From Thermomicrobiales bacterium (lineage in GTDB: Bacteria > Chloroflexota > Chloroflexia > Thermomicrobiales > UBA6265): DNA of 5,415 bases. Shown here one piece after another: positions 1 to 5,415 of the stretch. A model generated the notes under the pieces. The model was not told where the DNA came from, ran no database searches, and saw only the letters and a program-made list of their open reading frames with translations. The stretch lies in contig JAICRA010000125.1 in the NCBI GenBank assembly GCA_025937615.1, positions 1 to 5,415 of the forward strand, read 5' to 3'. Numbering within the stretch: position 1 is the first letter of the stretch; the number at the start of each line of letters is the position of its first letter. Position numbers and translations under genes: made by a program.

Positions 1-26
1 CGGCCAGGCCCATGTGTGAGGCGGAA

Positions 27-66
27 GACGGCAAGACGGCAAGACGGCAAGACGGCAAGACGGCAA
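27..66. repeat. Five perfect tandem copies of an 8-bp unit (GACGGCAA)
   Basis: The unit GACGGCAA occurs five times head to tail at 27-34, 35-42, 43-50, 51-58 and 59-66, with no mismatch. A partial sixth unit (GA) follows, and a degenerate copy may precede it (GCGGAA at 21-26). The array ends 65 bp before the start codon of the downstream oxidoreductase and lies in apparently non-coding leader. The unit length is not a multiple of three, and perfect short arrays of this kind are prone to slipped-strand length change. Any regulatory role is inference. Confidence 0.95.
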
Positions 67-113
67 GAACGAGAATATGCCGATATCCAGTAGCCAACAG
101 ACGATAGCCAGTT

Positions 114-122
114 AGGAAAGGG
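114..122 (+). promoter_or_regulatory. Shine-Dalgarno site of the FAD oxidoreductase
   Basis: The purine-rich AGGAAAGGG lies 9 nt before the ATG at 132. The only upstream in-frame stop nearby is TAG at 105-107, and no alternative start lies between it and the ATG, so this site settles the start. I could not identify a convincing -35/-10 promoter pair in the first 130 bases. Confidence 0.7.
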
Positions 123-131
123 AATCCTGGG

Positions 132-1376
132 ATGATTAGTACGGCGGAAGCGGTTGTCATCGGCGCGGGATCGTTCGGATCGAGCCTCGCCTATCACCTC
201 GCCAAGATGGGATTGCCGGATGTGGTCCTGCTCGACCGCTTCGAGATCGGCGCCCAGACCTCGCCGCGTGCGGCCGGGCTGACTCATCAGATCAGGCCAG
301 AGCGAGAGACAACCCTGCTAGTCAAGCTCAGCGTGGAGAAGCTGGTCGCCTTCACCGAGGAGACGGACATCCCGCTGGAGTTCCATCAGTCCGGCAGCGT
401 CAAGATGGCACGGAACGCCTCCGGGGTGGCCCAGGTGGAATGGGAGATCCGGGAAGGTCGGAAGCTGGGACTCGACATTCGCCCCATCACTCCGGACGAG
501 GTTGCCGAGCGGGCGCCGTGGGCCCGCACGGAAGGCGTGCAGGCGATGTGGTTTACCCCCAGTGATCTCTTTCTCGAGCCGCGCCAAGTGCCGCAGGTCT
601 ACACCGCGGCGGCACGGGCGCTGGGAGCCACCATTCTCACCGAGACGCCCGTCATCGGCCTGGAACGGGAGAGCGGCAGCGGTCGGGTGACGGGCGTGAG
701 GACGAGCAAGGGATCGATCTCGGCGCCGATCGTGGTCGACACCGCCGGCGCCTGGACGCGGCAGGTCGCGGAGGAATCAGGAATTCGCATTCCGGTGGTG
801 CCCATGCGCCACCAGCTCTTCATCACCGAGCCGATGCCCGGTATCCGCAACGAGCAGCCGATCTGCCGCGTGATCGACGCCAACGTCTACGTGCGCCCCT
901 GTTGGGGTGGCTTGATGCTGGGCGGCTACGAGGCGAACCCGTTGCCTTTCGAGATGCGCGACGCCTCGCCGCAGTTTCAGATTGGGGACTTGCCACTTGA
1001 CGTGCAGGTGCTACGTGAGCTGGCCAGGGCGGTGCGCGACCAGTTCCCGGGGCTGGAGGACGCGCCGCTGCAGATCTACCGTGGCGGTTTGCCGACCATA
1101 ACCGCCGATGGCAAGCACATCGTCGGCGCGGTGCCCGGCGCGGAGGGCTTCTACACCGCGACTGGCTGCGACGTGGGCGGGCTCTCGATCTCTCCCGGCA
1201 TGGGCGAGATGCTGGCCCAACTCATCCTCACCGGTGCCTCAGAGATCCCGCTCGATCTCTACTCAATCAGCCGCTTCTCGCCCGATTTCAACGAGGATGA
1301 ATTGGTCAAAGCGTGCGTCAACGCCTACACGCATCACTATTCGGAGGACTACGCGGCGATCGGACAAGCAGGATGA
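132..1376 (+). CDS. FAD-dependent oxidoreductase, DAO superfamily, dimethylglycine/sarcosine dehydrogenase-like
   Basis: This 414-aa flavoprotein probably oxidises a secondary or tertiary amine or amino acid; the substrate cannot be read from the sequence. The N-terminus has the Rossmann dinucleotide motif VVIGAGSFG (G11, G13, G16), and D35 ends the second beta strand. The C-terminal FAD-contact region is clear at about 317-360: RGGLPTITADGKHIVG, then the glycine-rich TATGCDVGGLSISPGMG. The stretches AAGLT (47-51), FHQSGSV and PVVPMRHQLFITEPMPGI resemble the flavin domain of DMGDH and SARDH from memory. Those enzymes have a histidine before AAGL that binds FAD covalently; here it is R46, so FAD is probably non-covalent. 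The folate-binding GCV_T-like C-terminal half of the roughly 800-aa DMGDH enzymes is absent. There is no signal peptide, so it is likely cytoplasmic. A related D-amino-acid or glycine oxidase function is possible. No plus-strand partner gene lies in the window. Confidence 0.88.
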   Translation: MISTAEAVVIGAGSFGSSLAYHLAKMGLPDVVLLDRFEIGAQTSPRAAGLTHQIRPERETTLLVKLSVEKLVAFTEETDIPLEFHQSGSVKMARNASGVAQVEWEIREGRKLGLDIRPITPDEVAERAPWARTEGVQAMWFTPSDLFLEPRQVPQVYTAAARALGATILTETPVIGLERESGSGRVTGVRTSKGSISAPIVVDTAGAWTRQVAEESGIRIPVVPMRHQLFITEPMPGIRNEQPICRVIDANVYVRPCWGGLMLGGYEANPLPFEMRDASPQFQIGDLPLDVQVLRELARAVRDQFPGLEDAPLQIYRGGLPTITADGKHIVGAVPGAEGFYTATGCDVGGLSISPGMGEMLAQLILTGASEIPLDLYSISRFSPDFNEDELVKACVNAYTHHYSEDYAAIGQAG

Positions 1377-1411
1377 ATCAGGAGCAGGGAAAAGCACGGG
1401 GACGCGCGTGA
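1373..1411 (+). other. 12-codon mini-ORF overlapping the oxidoreductase stop (ATGA)
   Basis: The oxidoreductase ends in an ATGA overlap: ATG at 1373-1375 and TGA at 1374-1376. This is the usual geometry of translational coupling. The coupled frame reads only MNQEQGKARGRA before a TGA at 1409-1411. It could be chance, or the stub of a formerly coupled downstream gene. No function is proposed. Confidence 0.2.
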
Positions 1412-1454
1412 ATACTTGATGCGCCGCTAAGTCCTCTCGCTCCCGGAGCCACGT

Positions 1455-1470
1455 CATTCGTCCACGAATG
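1455..1470. repeat. Perfect 6-bp inverted repeat, possible weak terminator for the oxidoreductase
   Basis: CATTCG and CGAATG flank the 4-nt loop TCCA. On the plus strand the stem is followed only by TTTG, so the T-tract is short and the stem is not GC-rich. It lies 78 nt after the oxidoreductase stop, a plausible place for transcription to end, but on sequence alone it is a weak candidate. Confidence 0.3.
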
Positions 1471-1510
1471 TTTGCGATCGGCGCCGACTTCTCGCAATGG
1501 GTCTGGCGCC

Positions 1511-1705
1511 TCAGACTCCAAATTGCGCCATGCGTTCCTCATCGGTCTGGCGAAGATGCTCCTCGCCGAACGCTTCCGCCTCAGCCTGAATATGAGCCTC
1601 GTTCTGGCTCATGGCTTCGCGCGCGTCTTTATACGGCTGCTCGCCCTTCTCCTTGCGATCGAGATGGCGGTCCTGCGGATATGGATACGACCTGGATGTT
1701 CCCTT
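1511..1705 (-). pseudogene. Possible C-terminal remnant of a small hydrophilic protein
   Basis: On the minus strand a frame is open from just after a TGA at 1706-1708 to the TGA at 1511-1513, 64 sense codons. Its composition looks protein-like: acidic and basic residues mixed, many Glu, Gln and Ala, and mostly G or C third bases in the first half. It includes SYPYPQDRHLD, then KGEQPYKDAREAMSQ, and ends DEERMAQFGV. The only ATG in frame is at 1612-1610, which would give 33 aa, and it has no Shine-Dalgarno site. No GTG or TTG precedes it. A second frame holds an ATG at 1721-1719 that would join this one with a single shift near 1690-1705, giving about 70 aa. I do not recognise the family. It may be a frameshifted or decayed gene, a sequencing error in a real small gene, or chance. 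Confidence 0.27.
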
Positions 1706-1795
1706 TCAGGTTTATGGGCATGTTCGGCCGTAAGATCGGGTGGCAAGAATCGTGCCCCGGTCGCAACGGCAGCTGCCTATGCGGTTTGCCCGGTC

Positions 1796-1820
1796 AAAAA
1801 CCTCACGATTTCGAGAGGTT
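1796..1820 (-). terminator. Rho-independent terminator downstream of the VOC gene
   Basis: Read on the minus strand, AACCTC pairs with GAGGTT. Inside the stem, after one T-T mismatch, CGA pairs with TCG around AA, so the inner pairs may open to a larger loop. The distal arm runs directly into a run of five T, two of them in the stem. It begins 35 nt after the VOC stop codon (1858-1856), where a terminator is expected. The plus-strand reading lacks a T-tract after the stem, so it is directional. Confidence 0.72.
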
Positions 1821-1855
1821 GACTCCCAAGGAGACGACGCCGGCCTTCGAACCGA

Positions 1856-2263
1856 TTAGCCGTATGTCGCGGTGAGTTCGAGCTGAATATTGTCCGGATC
1901 GCGGAACGCCAGGATGTACAGGCCAAAGACGTCGCCGAGATCGGTGATCTCGCCGTGGGGAATCCCCCGCTCGTCGAGCAGCTGCCTCGCTCGCTCGAGC
2001 TCATCGCGACTCGCCACGCTAAAGCTGAGATGGTCGAGTCCGACGCGAGCCTCGTCGAACCGATCATTGGCCGGAGCGCGGCTGGGATCGGGGCTGGGAC
2101 CCAGTCCCAGCCCGACGGCGCCATTGCTGAGGAAGACGCCGGAGGGGAGATCCATTACGAACTGGAACCCGACGACCTCGGTGTAAAACGCCCGGCTGCG
2201 GTCGACGTCCGAGACGGTCAGGCGGAGATGGTGAACGGGGCCGGTAGCAATCGGCGTTGGCAT
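1856..2263 (-). CDS. VOC (glyoxalase/bleomycin resistance/dioxygenase) superfamily protein
   Basis: This 135-aa protein is of usual length for a single-chain VOC protein with two beta-alpha-beta-beta-beta modules. Module one begins at VHHLRLTVSDVDRSRAFYTE (10-29) followed by VVGF. Module two begins at LDHLSFSV (76-83) and ends FRDPDNIQLEL (120-130), the typical C-terminal VOC signature. H12, H78 and E129 fall where three-ligand metal-dependent members such as FosA-type and extradiol-dioxygenase-like proteins bind their metal, so a divalent metal site is likely. VOC functions range from methylglyoxal detoxification to antibiotic sequestration, and the substrate cannot be assigned. The ATG at 2263 follows a strong Shine-Dalgarno site. 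It lies 39 nt after the DUF385 gene on the same strand, probably in one transcript, and is followed by a terminator. A glycine/proline-rich loop at 51-58 is encoded by a strong inverted repeat. Confidence 0.9.
   Translation of the reverse strand: MPTPIATGPVHHLRLTVSDVDRSRAFYTEVVGFQFVMDLPSGVFLSNGAVGLGLGPSPDPSRAPANDRFDEARVGLDHLSFSVASRDELERARQLLDERGIPHGEITDLGDVFGLYILAFRDPDNIQLELTATYG
2091..2113. repeat. Perfect 9-bp GC-rich inverted repeat inside the VOC gene
   Basis: GGGCTGGGA (2091-2099) and TCCCAGCCC (2105-2113) are exact reverse complements around the 5-nt loop CCCAG. A further GCTGGGA copy at 2081-2087 could compete for pairing. The repeat encodes G51-P58 of the VOC protein. It would form a stable hairpin in the mRNA, but no T-tract follows on either strand, so it is not an intrinsic terminator. 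Confidence 0.85.
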
Positions 2264-2271
2264 GACGAAGA

Positions 2272-2278
2272 CCCTCCT
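2272..2278 (-). promoter_or_regulatory. Shine-Dalgarno site of the VOC gene
   Basis: On the minus strand AGGAGGG lies 8 nt before the ATG at 2263-2261. It is a near-perfect match to the anti-Shine-Dalgarno sequence and fixes the start. It lies within the 39-nt gap after the DUF385 stop, so the gene can be translated independently from a shared transcript. Confidence 0.85.
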
Positions 2279-2302
2279 GGAAACGGTACGATCGCGTCGG
2301 TC

Positions 2303-2713
2303 TCAGGCTGCTTCTACATCATGCGTACTCCCTTCATTAACCATGCTGAGCTTCAGGAAGTCGCTGACATTCACCGGGCCGAGGACGAGGCGCACCGGCA
2401 CGGGCACTGCGTGTCGGCTCTCGTCGTGAAAGAGCTGTGGATGCGAGAGGCGAAGTGTTCGCCCTCGCGTTTCGAGCGCGCATCCGCCCTCTGCCAGGAC
2501 GTTACGGACCCAATCCGCGTTGAGCCCATACATCAGGGCGATGGTGAAGCGATCCCCACTGCGGAAGACGTTGACCGGGGTGCGGTACTGACGCCGTGAC
2601 CTCCGTCCAGTGTGGACGACGACACCGAAGCCCGGCAGGCGCGTTGCCAGGCCGGTGAGCAGGCGATTCGTCACCCGGCGGTTGATGCGTGCGACAGCAC
2701 GAGGCAGGGGCAT
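2303..2713 (-). CDS. DUF385 / nitroreductase-family deazaflavin (F420)-dependent oxidoreductase
   Basis: This 136-aa protein belongs to the split-beta-barrel family that includes mycobacterial Ddn, whose members use coenzyme F420H2 to reduce quinones and nitro compounds. The signature is VVVHTGRRSRRQYRTPV (about 31-47), the equivalent of the TGRKSG-x-RTTP phosphate-contact loop of the family. GDRFTIA (53-59) and the conserved DWVRNVLA (67-74) follow. The physiological substrate is unknown, and an FMN- or heme-binding relative cannot be excluded. I chose the ATG at 2713 over the in-frame GTG at 2773: GGGAG lies 9 nt before the ATG, and the extra 20 residues would have no family counterpart that I recognise. 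No signal peptide or membrane segment is evident. It lies 109 nt after the mannosidase and 39 nt before the VOC gene, all on one strand, so co-transcription with the VOC gene is likely. F420 use implies the host makes or imports that cofactor. Confidence 0.85.
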   Translation of the reverse strand: MPLPRAVARINRRVTNRLLTGLATRLPGFGVVVHTGRRSRRQYRTPVNVFRSGDRFTIALMYGLNADWVRNVLAEGGCALETRGRTLRLSHPQLFHDESRHAVPVPVRLVLGPVNVSDFLKLSMVNEGSTHDVEAA

Positions 2714-2722
2714 GGACAGAAT

Positions 2723-2727
2723 CTCCC
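2723..2727 (-). promoter_or_regulatory. Shine-Dalgarno site deciding the DUF385 start
   Basis: On the minus strand GGGAG lies 9 nt before the ATG at 2713-2711. The longer alternative starts with GTG at 2773, where the only purine run (GGGGG) abuts the start codon with no spacing. This supports the shorter protein. Confidence 0.6.
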
Positions 2728-2822
2728 ACGAGTGCGCGTCGTTCGTGTGGAGCAGGGCCCGTCGAGAACTCACCCCCGTTAGTCTATCGCCCGTCGGTCG
2801 AAATACCTAGTCGCCAGCGGTC

Positions 2823-5415
2823 CTAGGCCGAGAGACCAACGCGCAAGGAGACGAGTTCAAATGGTCGCAGGTCGAGTTGGACCGTCAAGCCATCATCCGA
2901 CAGCACCGGGACAGGTCCAGAGTTGGCCTCCTCAAGGAGATTGACCCGCTCGACTTGCTGTACCGGTCGCGGGAAGCGAAGTGTCGTCCGCCCCCGATTG
3001 CCGTGCGGCTCGTGGAGACGGAGGACGAGTCCCTCTCCGTCCTCGGCTCGCTTGAGGCTGCCAAGCGCGAGCGGCAGACCGTCGAGCGCGAGGAATTGAT
3101 CGATTCCCTCTTGGGATCCGTCACCCGCGGCAGGGACGGCGATCAGCGGCGAATTGAGCGCGAAGGCTTCGCTGACAACGTTACCTTCAGTCCAGTCTCC
3201 CGGATGTGGAAAGAGGCTGTAGGCGAAGGCATGGTGGCCTTCGTCCGCGCCCGGGTCGGGGTAGAGAGGGCTGCGTAACAGGCTGAGCGTCAGCACGTTG
3301 CCATGCGCGGAGTAGCCGTATTTCGCGTCAGTGAGGAGCGCGACGCCGTAGTTCGGTTCGGAGAGATCGGCAAAGCGATGTCCGCTGACCTCGTAACGAG
3401 CCGCGTCCCAGGACGTATTGCGGTGGGTGGGACGGCGAGTCACGCCGTACAACGTTTCGTAGGTCGCCTCGTGGCTATGCACGGCAAGCGGGAAGCGAGC
3501 TTGCAGGTAGGTCTGCCGCTCGTGCCAGTCGATGCGCGTCGCGATGTCGAGCCGCCGCGAGCCGGCTAGCAGGCGGTACGTCTGTTCGATCCGCGAATCA
3601 CGCCAGGCGCGACGAACGCGCACGGCGCCCCGTAGCGGTCCCTCCTCGACGACCTCGATCGAATCGACGCCACCGACCTCGCGCCCTTCATTTTCGTAGT
3701 TCTCCTCGATGTCCCAGGCGTCGTACGTGCGAGGTTTGTCGACGAACACCCAGAGCTGGTTGCCACGATCGGCGAGCACATCCCGATCGCCAGCCGCCTT
3801 GTCGACGACGCGGTGCAGCGTGCCGTCATCGCCGATCTCGACGCGCAGGAGATCGTTCTCGAGAATGGGCCCCCCGACCAATCGTTGCATCCGGACAACG
3901 GCCGCACCAATTGGCTCGGAGCGAGGAGCGCCTGGATCAGTGGTCAGGCTCAACCAGCCGAGACCGGGGACGACCCGCGCGGGATCGTGGACGAGGAGCC
4001 CCTCCTCCACCAGCTGGGTTGGCAACGCCGTGCCGTCCGAAGCAGTCACTGTCGACTCGCCACCCTGCCCCGCGAGCAGCACCGTCAGCGGGCGCGGAGC
4101 GAGGCCGGCATTGGCGACGATGACTCGTCGACCGGAAGATGCAGAACCGTGCTCCGATGCTCCGAGATGTGCCAGCGCCGCGTCGCGCACGGCCGTTGCG
4201 GTGCGCACCACTCCCGCCAGCTCCGGAATCGTGTCCTGGTAGACCTCAGCGATGGAGGAACCGGGGATGATGTCGTGGAATTGGTTGAGCAGAAGCGTCT
4301 TCCAGGCGGTCTCGATCTCGTCGTGCGGGTACGGGAACCCGGAGAGCTGAGCGATGGCTGCGAAGGCTTCCGCTTCGAGGAGCCGGTGCTCCCCCGCGCG
4401 GTTGAGCGCCTTCGTCCGAGCCTGTGTCGTCAACGTCCCCCGGTGGAACTCCAGATAAAGCTCTCCTACCCAGACAGGCAGACCGCTGTCCGGCAGCGCG
4501 GCGAAGTACTCCTCGATGTGCGCCATGCGCAGGCGCGGCAGCGCCGGAAACTCGCGGAGGCGCGCGTAGTTCTCGAGCATGCGGGCCGATGGCCCACCGC
4601 CGCCGTCTCCCCAGCCGAAGGCGAGCAGGCTCTCCGGGTGGTGACGCTTGCCGCCAAAGTTCCGCCACGTGCCAAGGGTGTCGAGCGGGGCGATGTTCCC
4701 GTTATAACCATGGGCAGGCGGCAGGTTGCGGAACATGTTGGCCGTCACCCGGCTGCCATCGATTCCTTCCCAGATGAAGAGGTCGTAGGGAAAGAGGTTC
4801 TCTTCGTTCCAGTTGAGCTTGATAGTGAAGAAGCCGTCGATCCCGGCTCCACGTAGAAGCTGAGGGATGCCACCTGAGAATCCGAAGACATCCGGCAGCC
4901 ACGCCACAGTCGAGCGTTTGCCGAACCACGCTTCGAAGGCGCGTTGCCCGTATAAGAGCTGACGAACGAACGACTCGCCACCGGTGACCTGCGAGTCCGG
5001 CTCGACCCACGAGCCGCCGATCGGCTCCCAGCGCCCCTCGGCGACGCGCTCCCTGACCCGCGCGAAGAGATCGGGAGCGTCCTTCTCGATCCAGCTGTAG
5101 AGCTGCGCCGATGACTGGTTGAAGATGAAATCGGGATAGCGCTCCATCAGGTCGAGCATGGTGGCGAAGGTGCGCCGGCCCTTGCGCCTCGTCTCCGCCA
5201 CCGGCCAGAGCCAGGCCAGGTCGATGTGGGCGTGTCCCGTGAGCGCTAGCCGCCCAACCGGGGGATAGTCCTGCTTGAGGCGTTCCAGCCGCTGCGCGAC
5301 CTCGGTGCGTGCGGCCCGCACTGCGTCGAGCGCGGTGGCCGGCAACGGCTCCAAGGGACGGGGAGGAGGGGGCAGATGCCAGATCGGCATCGAGTAAGGG
5401 TGAACGTCGTACGCC
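2823..5415 (-). CDS. Glycoside hydrolase family 38 alpha-mannosidase, 5' end beyond the window
   Basis: This retaining, metal-dependent alpha-mannosidase releases mannose from alpha-mannosides. Residues are counted from the ATG at 5390. The catalytic domain (about 45-305) has GHAHIDLAWLWP with metal ligands H55 and D57, GGSWVEPD (125-132), and WLPDVFGFS with the predicted nucleophile D167. The alpha-mannosidase middle domain starts near ELYLEFHRGTLT (310-321) and holds NQFHDIIPGSS, whose H372 is the fourth metal ligand. The remaining roughly 450 residues form the GH38 C-terminal beta domains, ending intact in PFELVSLRVGLSA. The motifs most resemble MAN2C1-type cytosolic mannosidases. The frame stays open upstream of that ATG to the window edge (AYDVHPYS before M1), and no Shine-Dalgarno site precedes it. 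MAN2C1-like proteins carry roughly 200 or more residues before the HID motif, so the true start is most likely outside. All four metal/nucleophile positions are present, so it is probably active. The natural glycan is not deducible. Confidence 0.95.
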   Translation of the reverse strand, partial: AYDVHPYSMPIWHLPPPPRPLEPLPATALDAVRAARTEVAQRLERLKQDYPPVGRLALTGHAHIDLAWLWPVAETRRKGRRTFATMLDLMERYPDFIFNQSSAQLYSWIEKDAPDLFARVRERVAEGRWEPIGGSWVEPDSQVTGGESFVRQLLYGQRAFEAWFGKRSTVAWLPDVFGFSGGIPQLLRGAGIDGFFTIKLNWNEENLFPYDLFIWEGIDGSRVTANMFRNLPPAHGYNGNIAPLDTLGTWRNFGGKRHHPESLLAFGWGDGGGGPSARMLENYARLREFPALPRLRMAHIEEYFAALPDSGLPVWVGELYLEFHRGTLTTQARTKALNRAGEHRLLEAEAFAAIAQLSGFPYPHDEIETAWKTLLLNQFHDIIPGSSIAEVYQDTIPELAGVVRTATAVRDAALAHLGASEHGSASSGRRVIVANAGLAPRPLTVLLAGQGGESTVTASDGTALPTQLVEEGLLVHDPARVVPGLGWLSLTTDPGAPRSEPIGAAVVRMQRLVGGPILENDLLRVEIGDDGTLHRVVDKAAGDRDVLADRGNQLWVFVDKPRTYDAWDIEENYENEGREVGGVDSIEVVEEGPLRGAVRVRRAWRDSRIEQTYRLLAGSRRLDIATRIDWHERQTYLQARFPLAVHSHEATYETLYGVTRRPTHRNTSWDAARYEVSGHRFADLSEPNYGVALLTDAKYGYSAHGNVLTLSLLRSPLYPDPGADEGHHAFAYSLFPHPGDWTEGNVVSEAFALNSPLIAVPAAGDGSQEGIDQFLALDGLPLALGSLKRAEDGEGLVLRLHEPHGNRGRTTLRFPRPVQQVERVNLLEEANSGPVPVLSDDGLTVQLDLRPFELVSLRVGLSA

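Larger units (their letters stand above)
1377..1855. other. Convergent intergenic region without a well-supported gene
   Basis: These roughly 480 bases lie between the plus-strand oxidoreductase and the minus-strand VOC gene. Two overlapping plus-strand frames (about 1468-1875 and 1472-1822) are open but have no domain-like pattern, no good ribosome site, and a composition rich in Arg, Pro, Ser and Cys, typical of non-coding GC-rich DNA. The region does hold a short inverted repeat at 1455-1470, a protein-like reverse-strand frame at 1511-1705 and a minus-strand terminator at 1796-1820, each listed separately. Confidence 0.6.

Noticed and set aside
1..19. Possible tail of an upstream plus-strand gene ending in TGA at 17-19
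   Set aside because: Five codons are too few to distinguish a gene end from chance.
12..107. A 31-codon plus-strand frame running through the tandem repeat
   Set aside because: It has no ribosome site, its sequence is mostly translated repeat rich in Arg and Lys, and nothing suggests a domain.
1478..1487. Perfect palindrome TCGGCGCCGA as a possible operator
   Set aside because: Short palindromes of this kind are frequent in GC-rich DNA, there is no second copy or nearby promoter, and no regulator gene is in the window.
1468..1875. Two overlapping plus-strand open frames (about 135 and 116 codons) in the convergent gap
   Set aside because: They overlap the VOC terminator, and the longer one also reaches into the VOC 3' end. 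They lack good ribosome sites, show no motif, and have the Arg/Pro/Ser-rich composition of chance frames.
1955..2599. A 214-codon plus-strand frame antisense to the VOC and DUF385 genes
   Set aside because: It crosses two well-supported genes and their intergenic gap on the opposite strand. Its sequence is the mirror frame of GC-rich coding DNA and shows no independent family signature.
2714..2773. A 20-residue N-terminal extension of the DUF385 protein from a GTG at 2773
   Set aside because: There is no properly spaced ribosome site at the GTG, and the extension does not look like part of the family. The ATG at 2713 with GGGAG upstream is the better start.
2806..2827. CCTAG/CTAGG inverted repeat overlapping the mannosidase stop codon, considered as a terminator
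   Set aside because: The stem is only 5 bp with a 12-nt loop, and the following TATTT is a poor T-tract, so I cannot support termination here.
3813..4856. A 347-codon plus-strand frame antisense to the mannosidase
   Set aside because: It lies wholly within the GH38 gene, whose motifs are unambiguous on the minus strand. Long antisense frames are common in high-GC genes, and this one has no recognisable domain.

Overview
This is a GC-rich bacterial window, by eye above 60 % G+C. It holds one plus-strand gene and three minus-strand genes that converge on a roughly 480-bp stretch without a well-supported gene. A predicted F420-dependent (DUF385) protein together with the high G+C suggests Chloroflexota (Thermomicrobia-like) or Actinomycetota. 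Nothing here fixes the taxonomy.

Layout, left to right. Positions 1-131 are a leader with five perfect tandem copies of an 8-bp unit, then a Shine-Dalgarno site. Positions 132-1376 (+) encode a single-domain FAD-dependent amine oxidoreductase related to the flavin domain of dimethylglycine/sarcosine dehydrogenases. It has Arg where those enzymes have the histidine that carries covalent FAD. Positions 1377-1855 are the convergent intergenic region. It contains a 12-codon mini-ORF overlapping the oxidoreductase stop, a small perfect inverted repeat, a reverse-strand stretch that reads like the C-terminal part of a small hydrophilic protein without a usable start, and a convincing Rho-independent terminator for the minus-strand genes.

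The minus-strand genes, in transcription order, are a large GH38 alpha-mannosidase (5415 to 2823, 5' end cut by the window edge), a DUF385 putative deazaflavin (F420)-dependent oxidoreductase (2713 to 2303) and a VOC/glyoxalase-superfamily protein (2263 to 1856). The gaps are 109 and 39 nt. The last two probably form an operon ending at the terminator at 1796-1820. Whether the mannosidase is transcribed with them is open.

The functions do not form an obvious pathway: glycan trimming, F420 redox chemistry, a small metal-dependent VOC enzyme and amine oxidation. I see no tRNA, rRNA, CRISPR array, transposase or phage gene, and no clear novel multi-gene system. The points most worth a second look are the altered flavin-attachment position, the tandem repeat ahead of its gene, the possible gene remnant at 1511-1705 and the strong hairpin inside the VOC gene.
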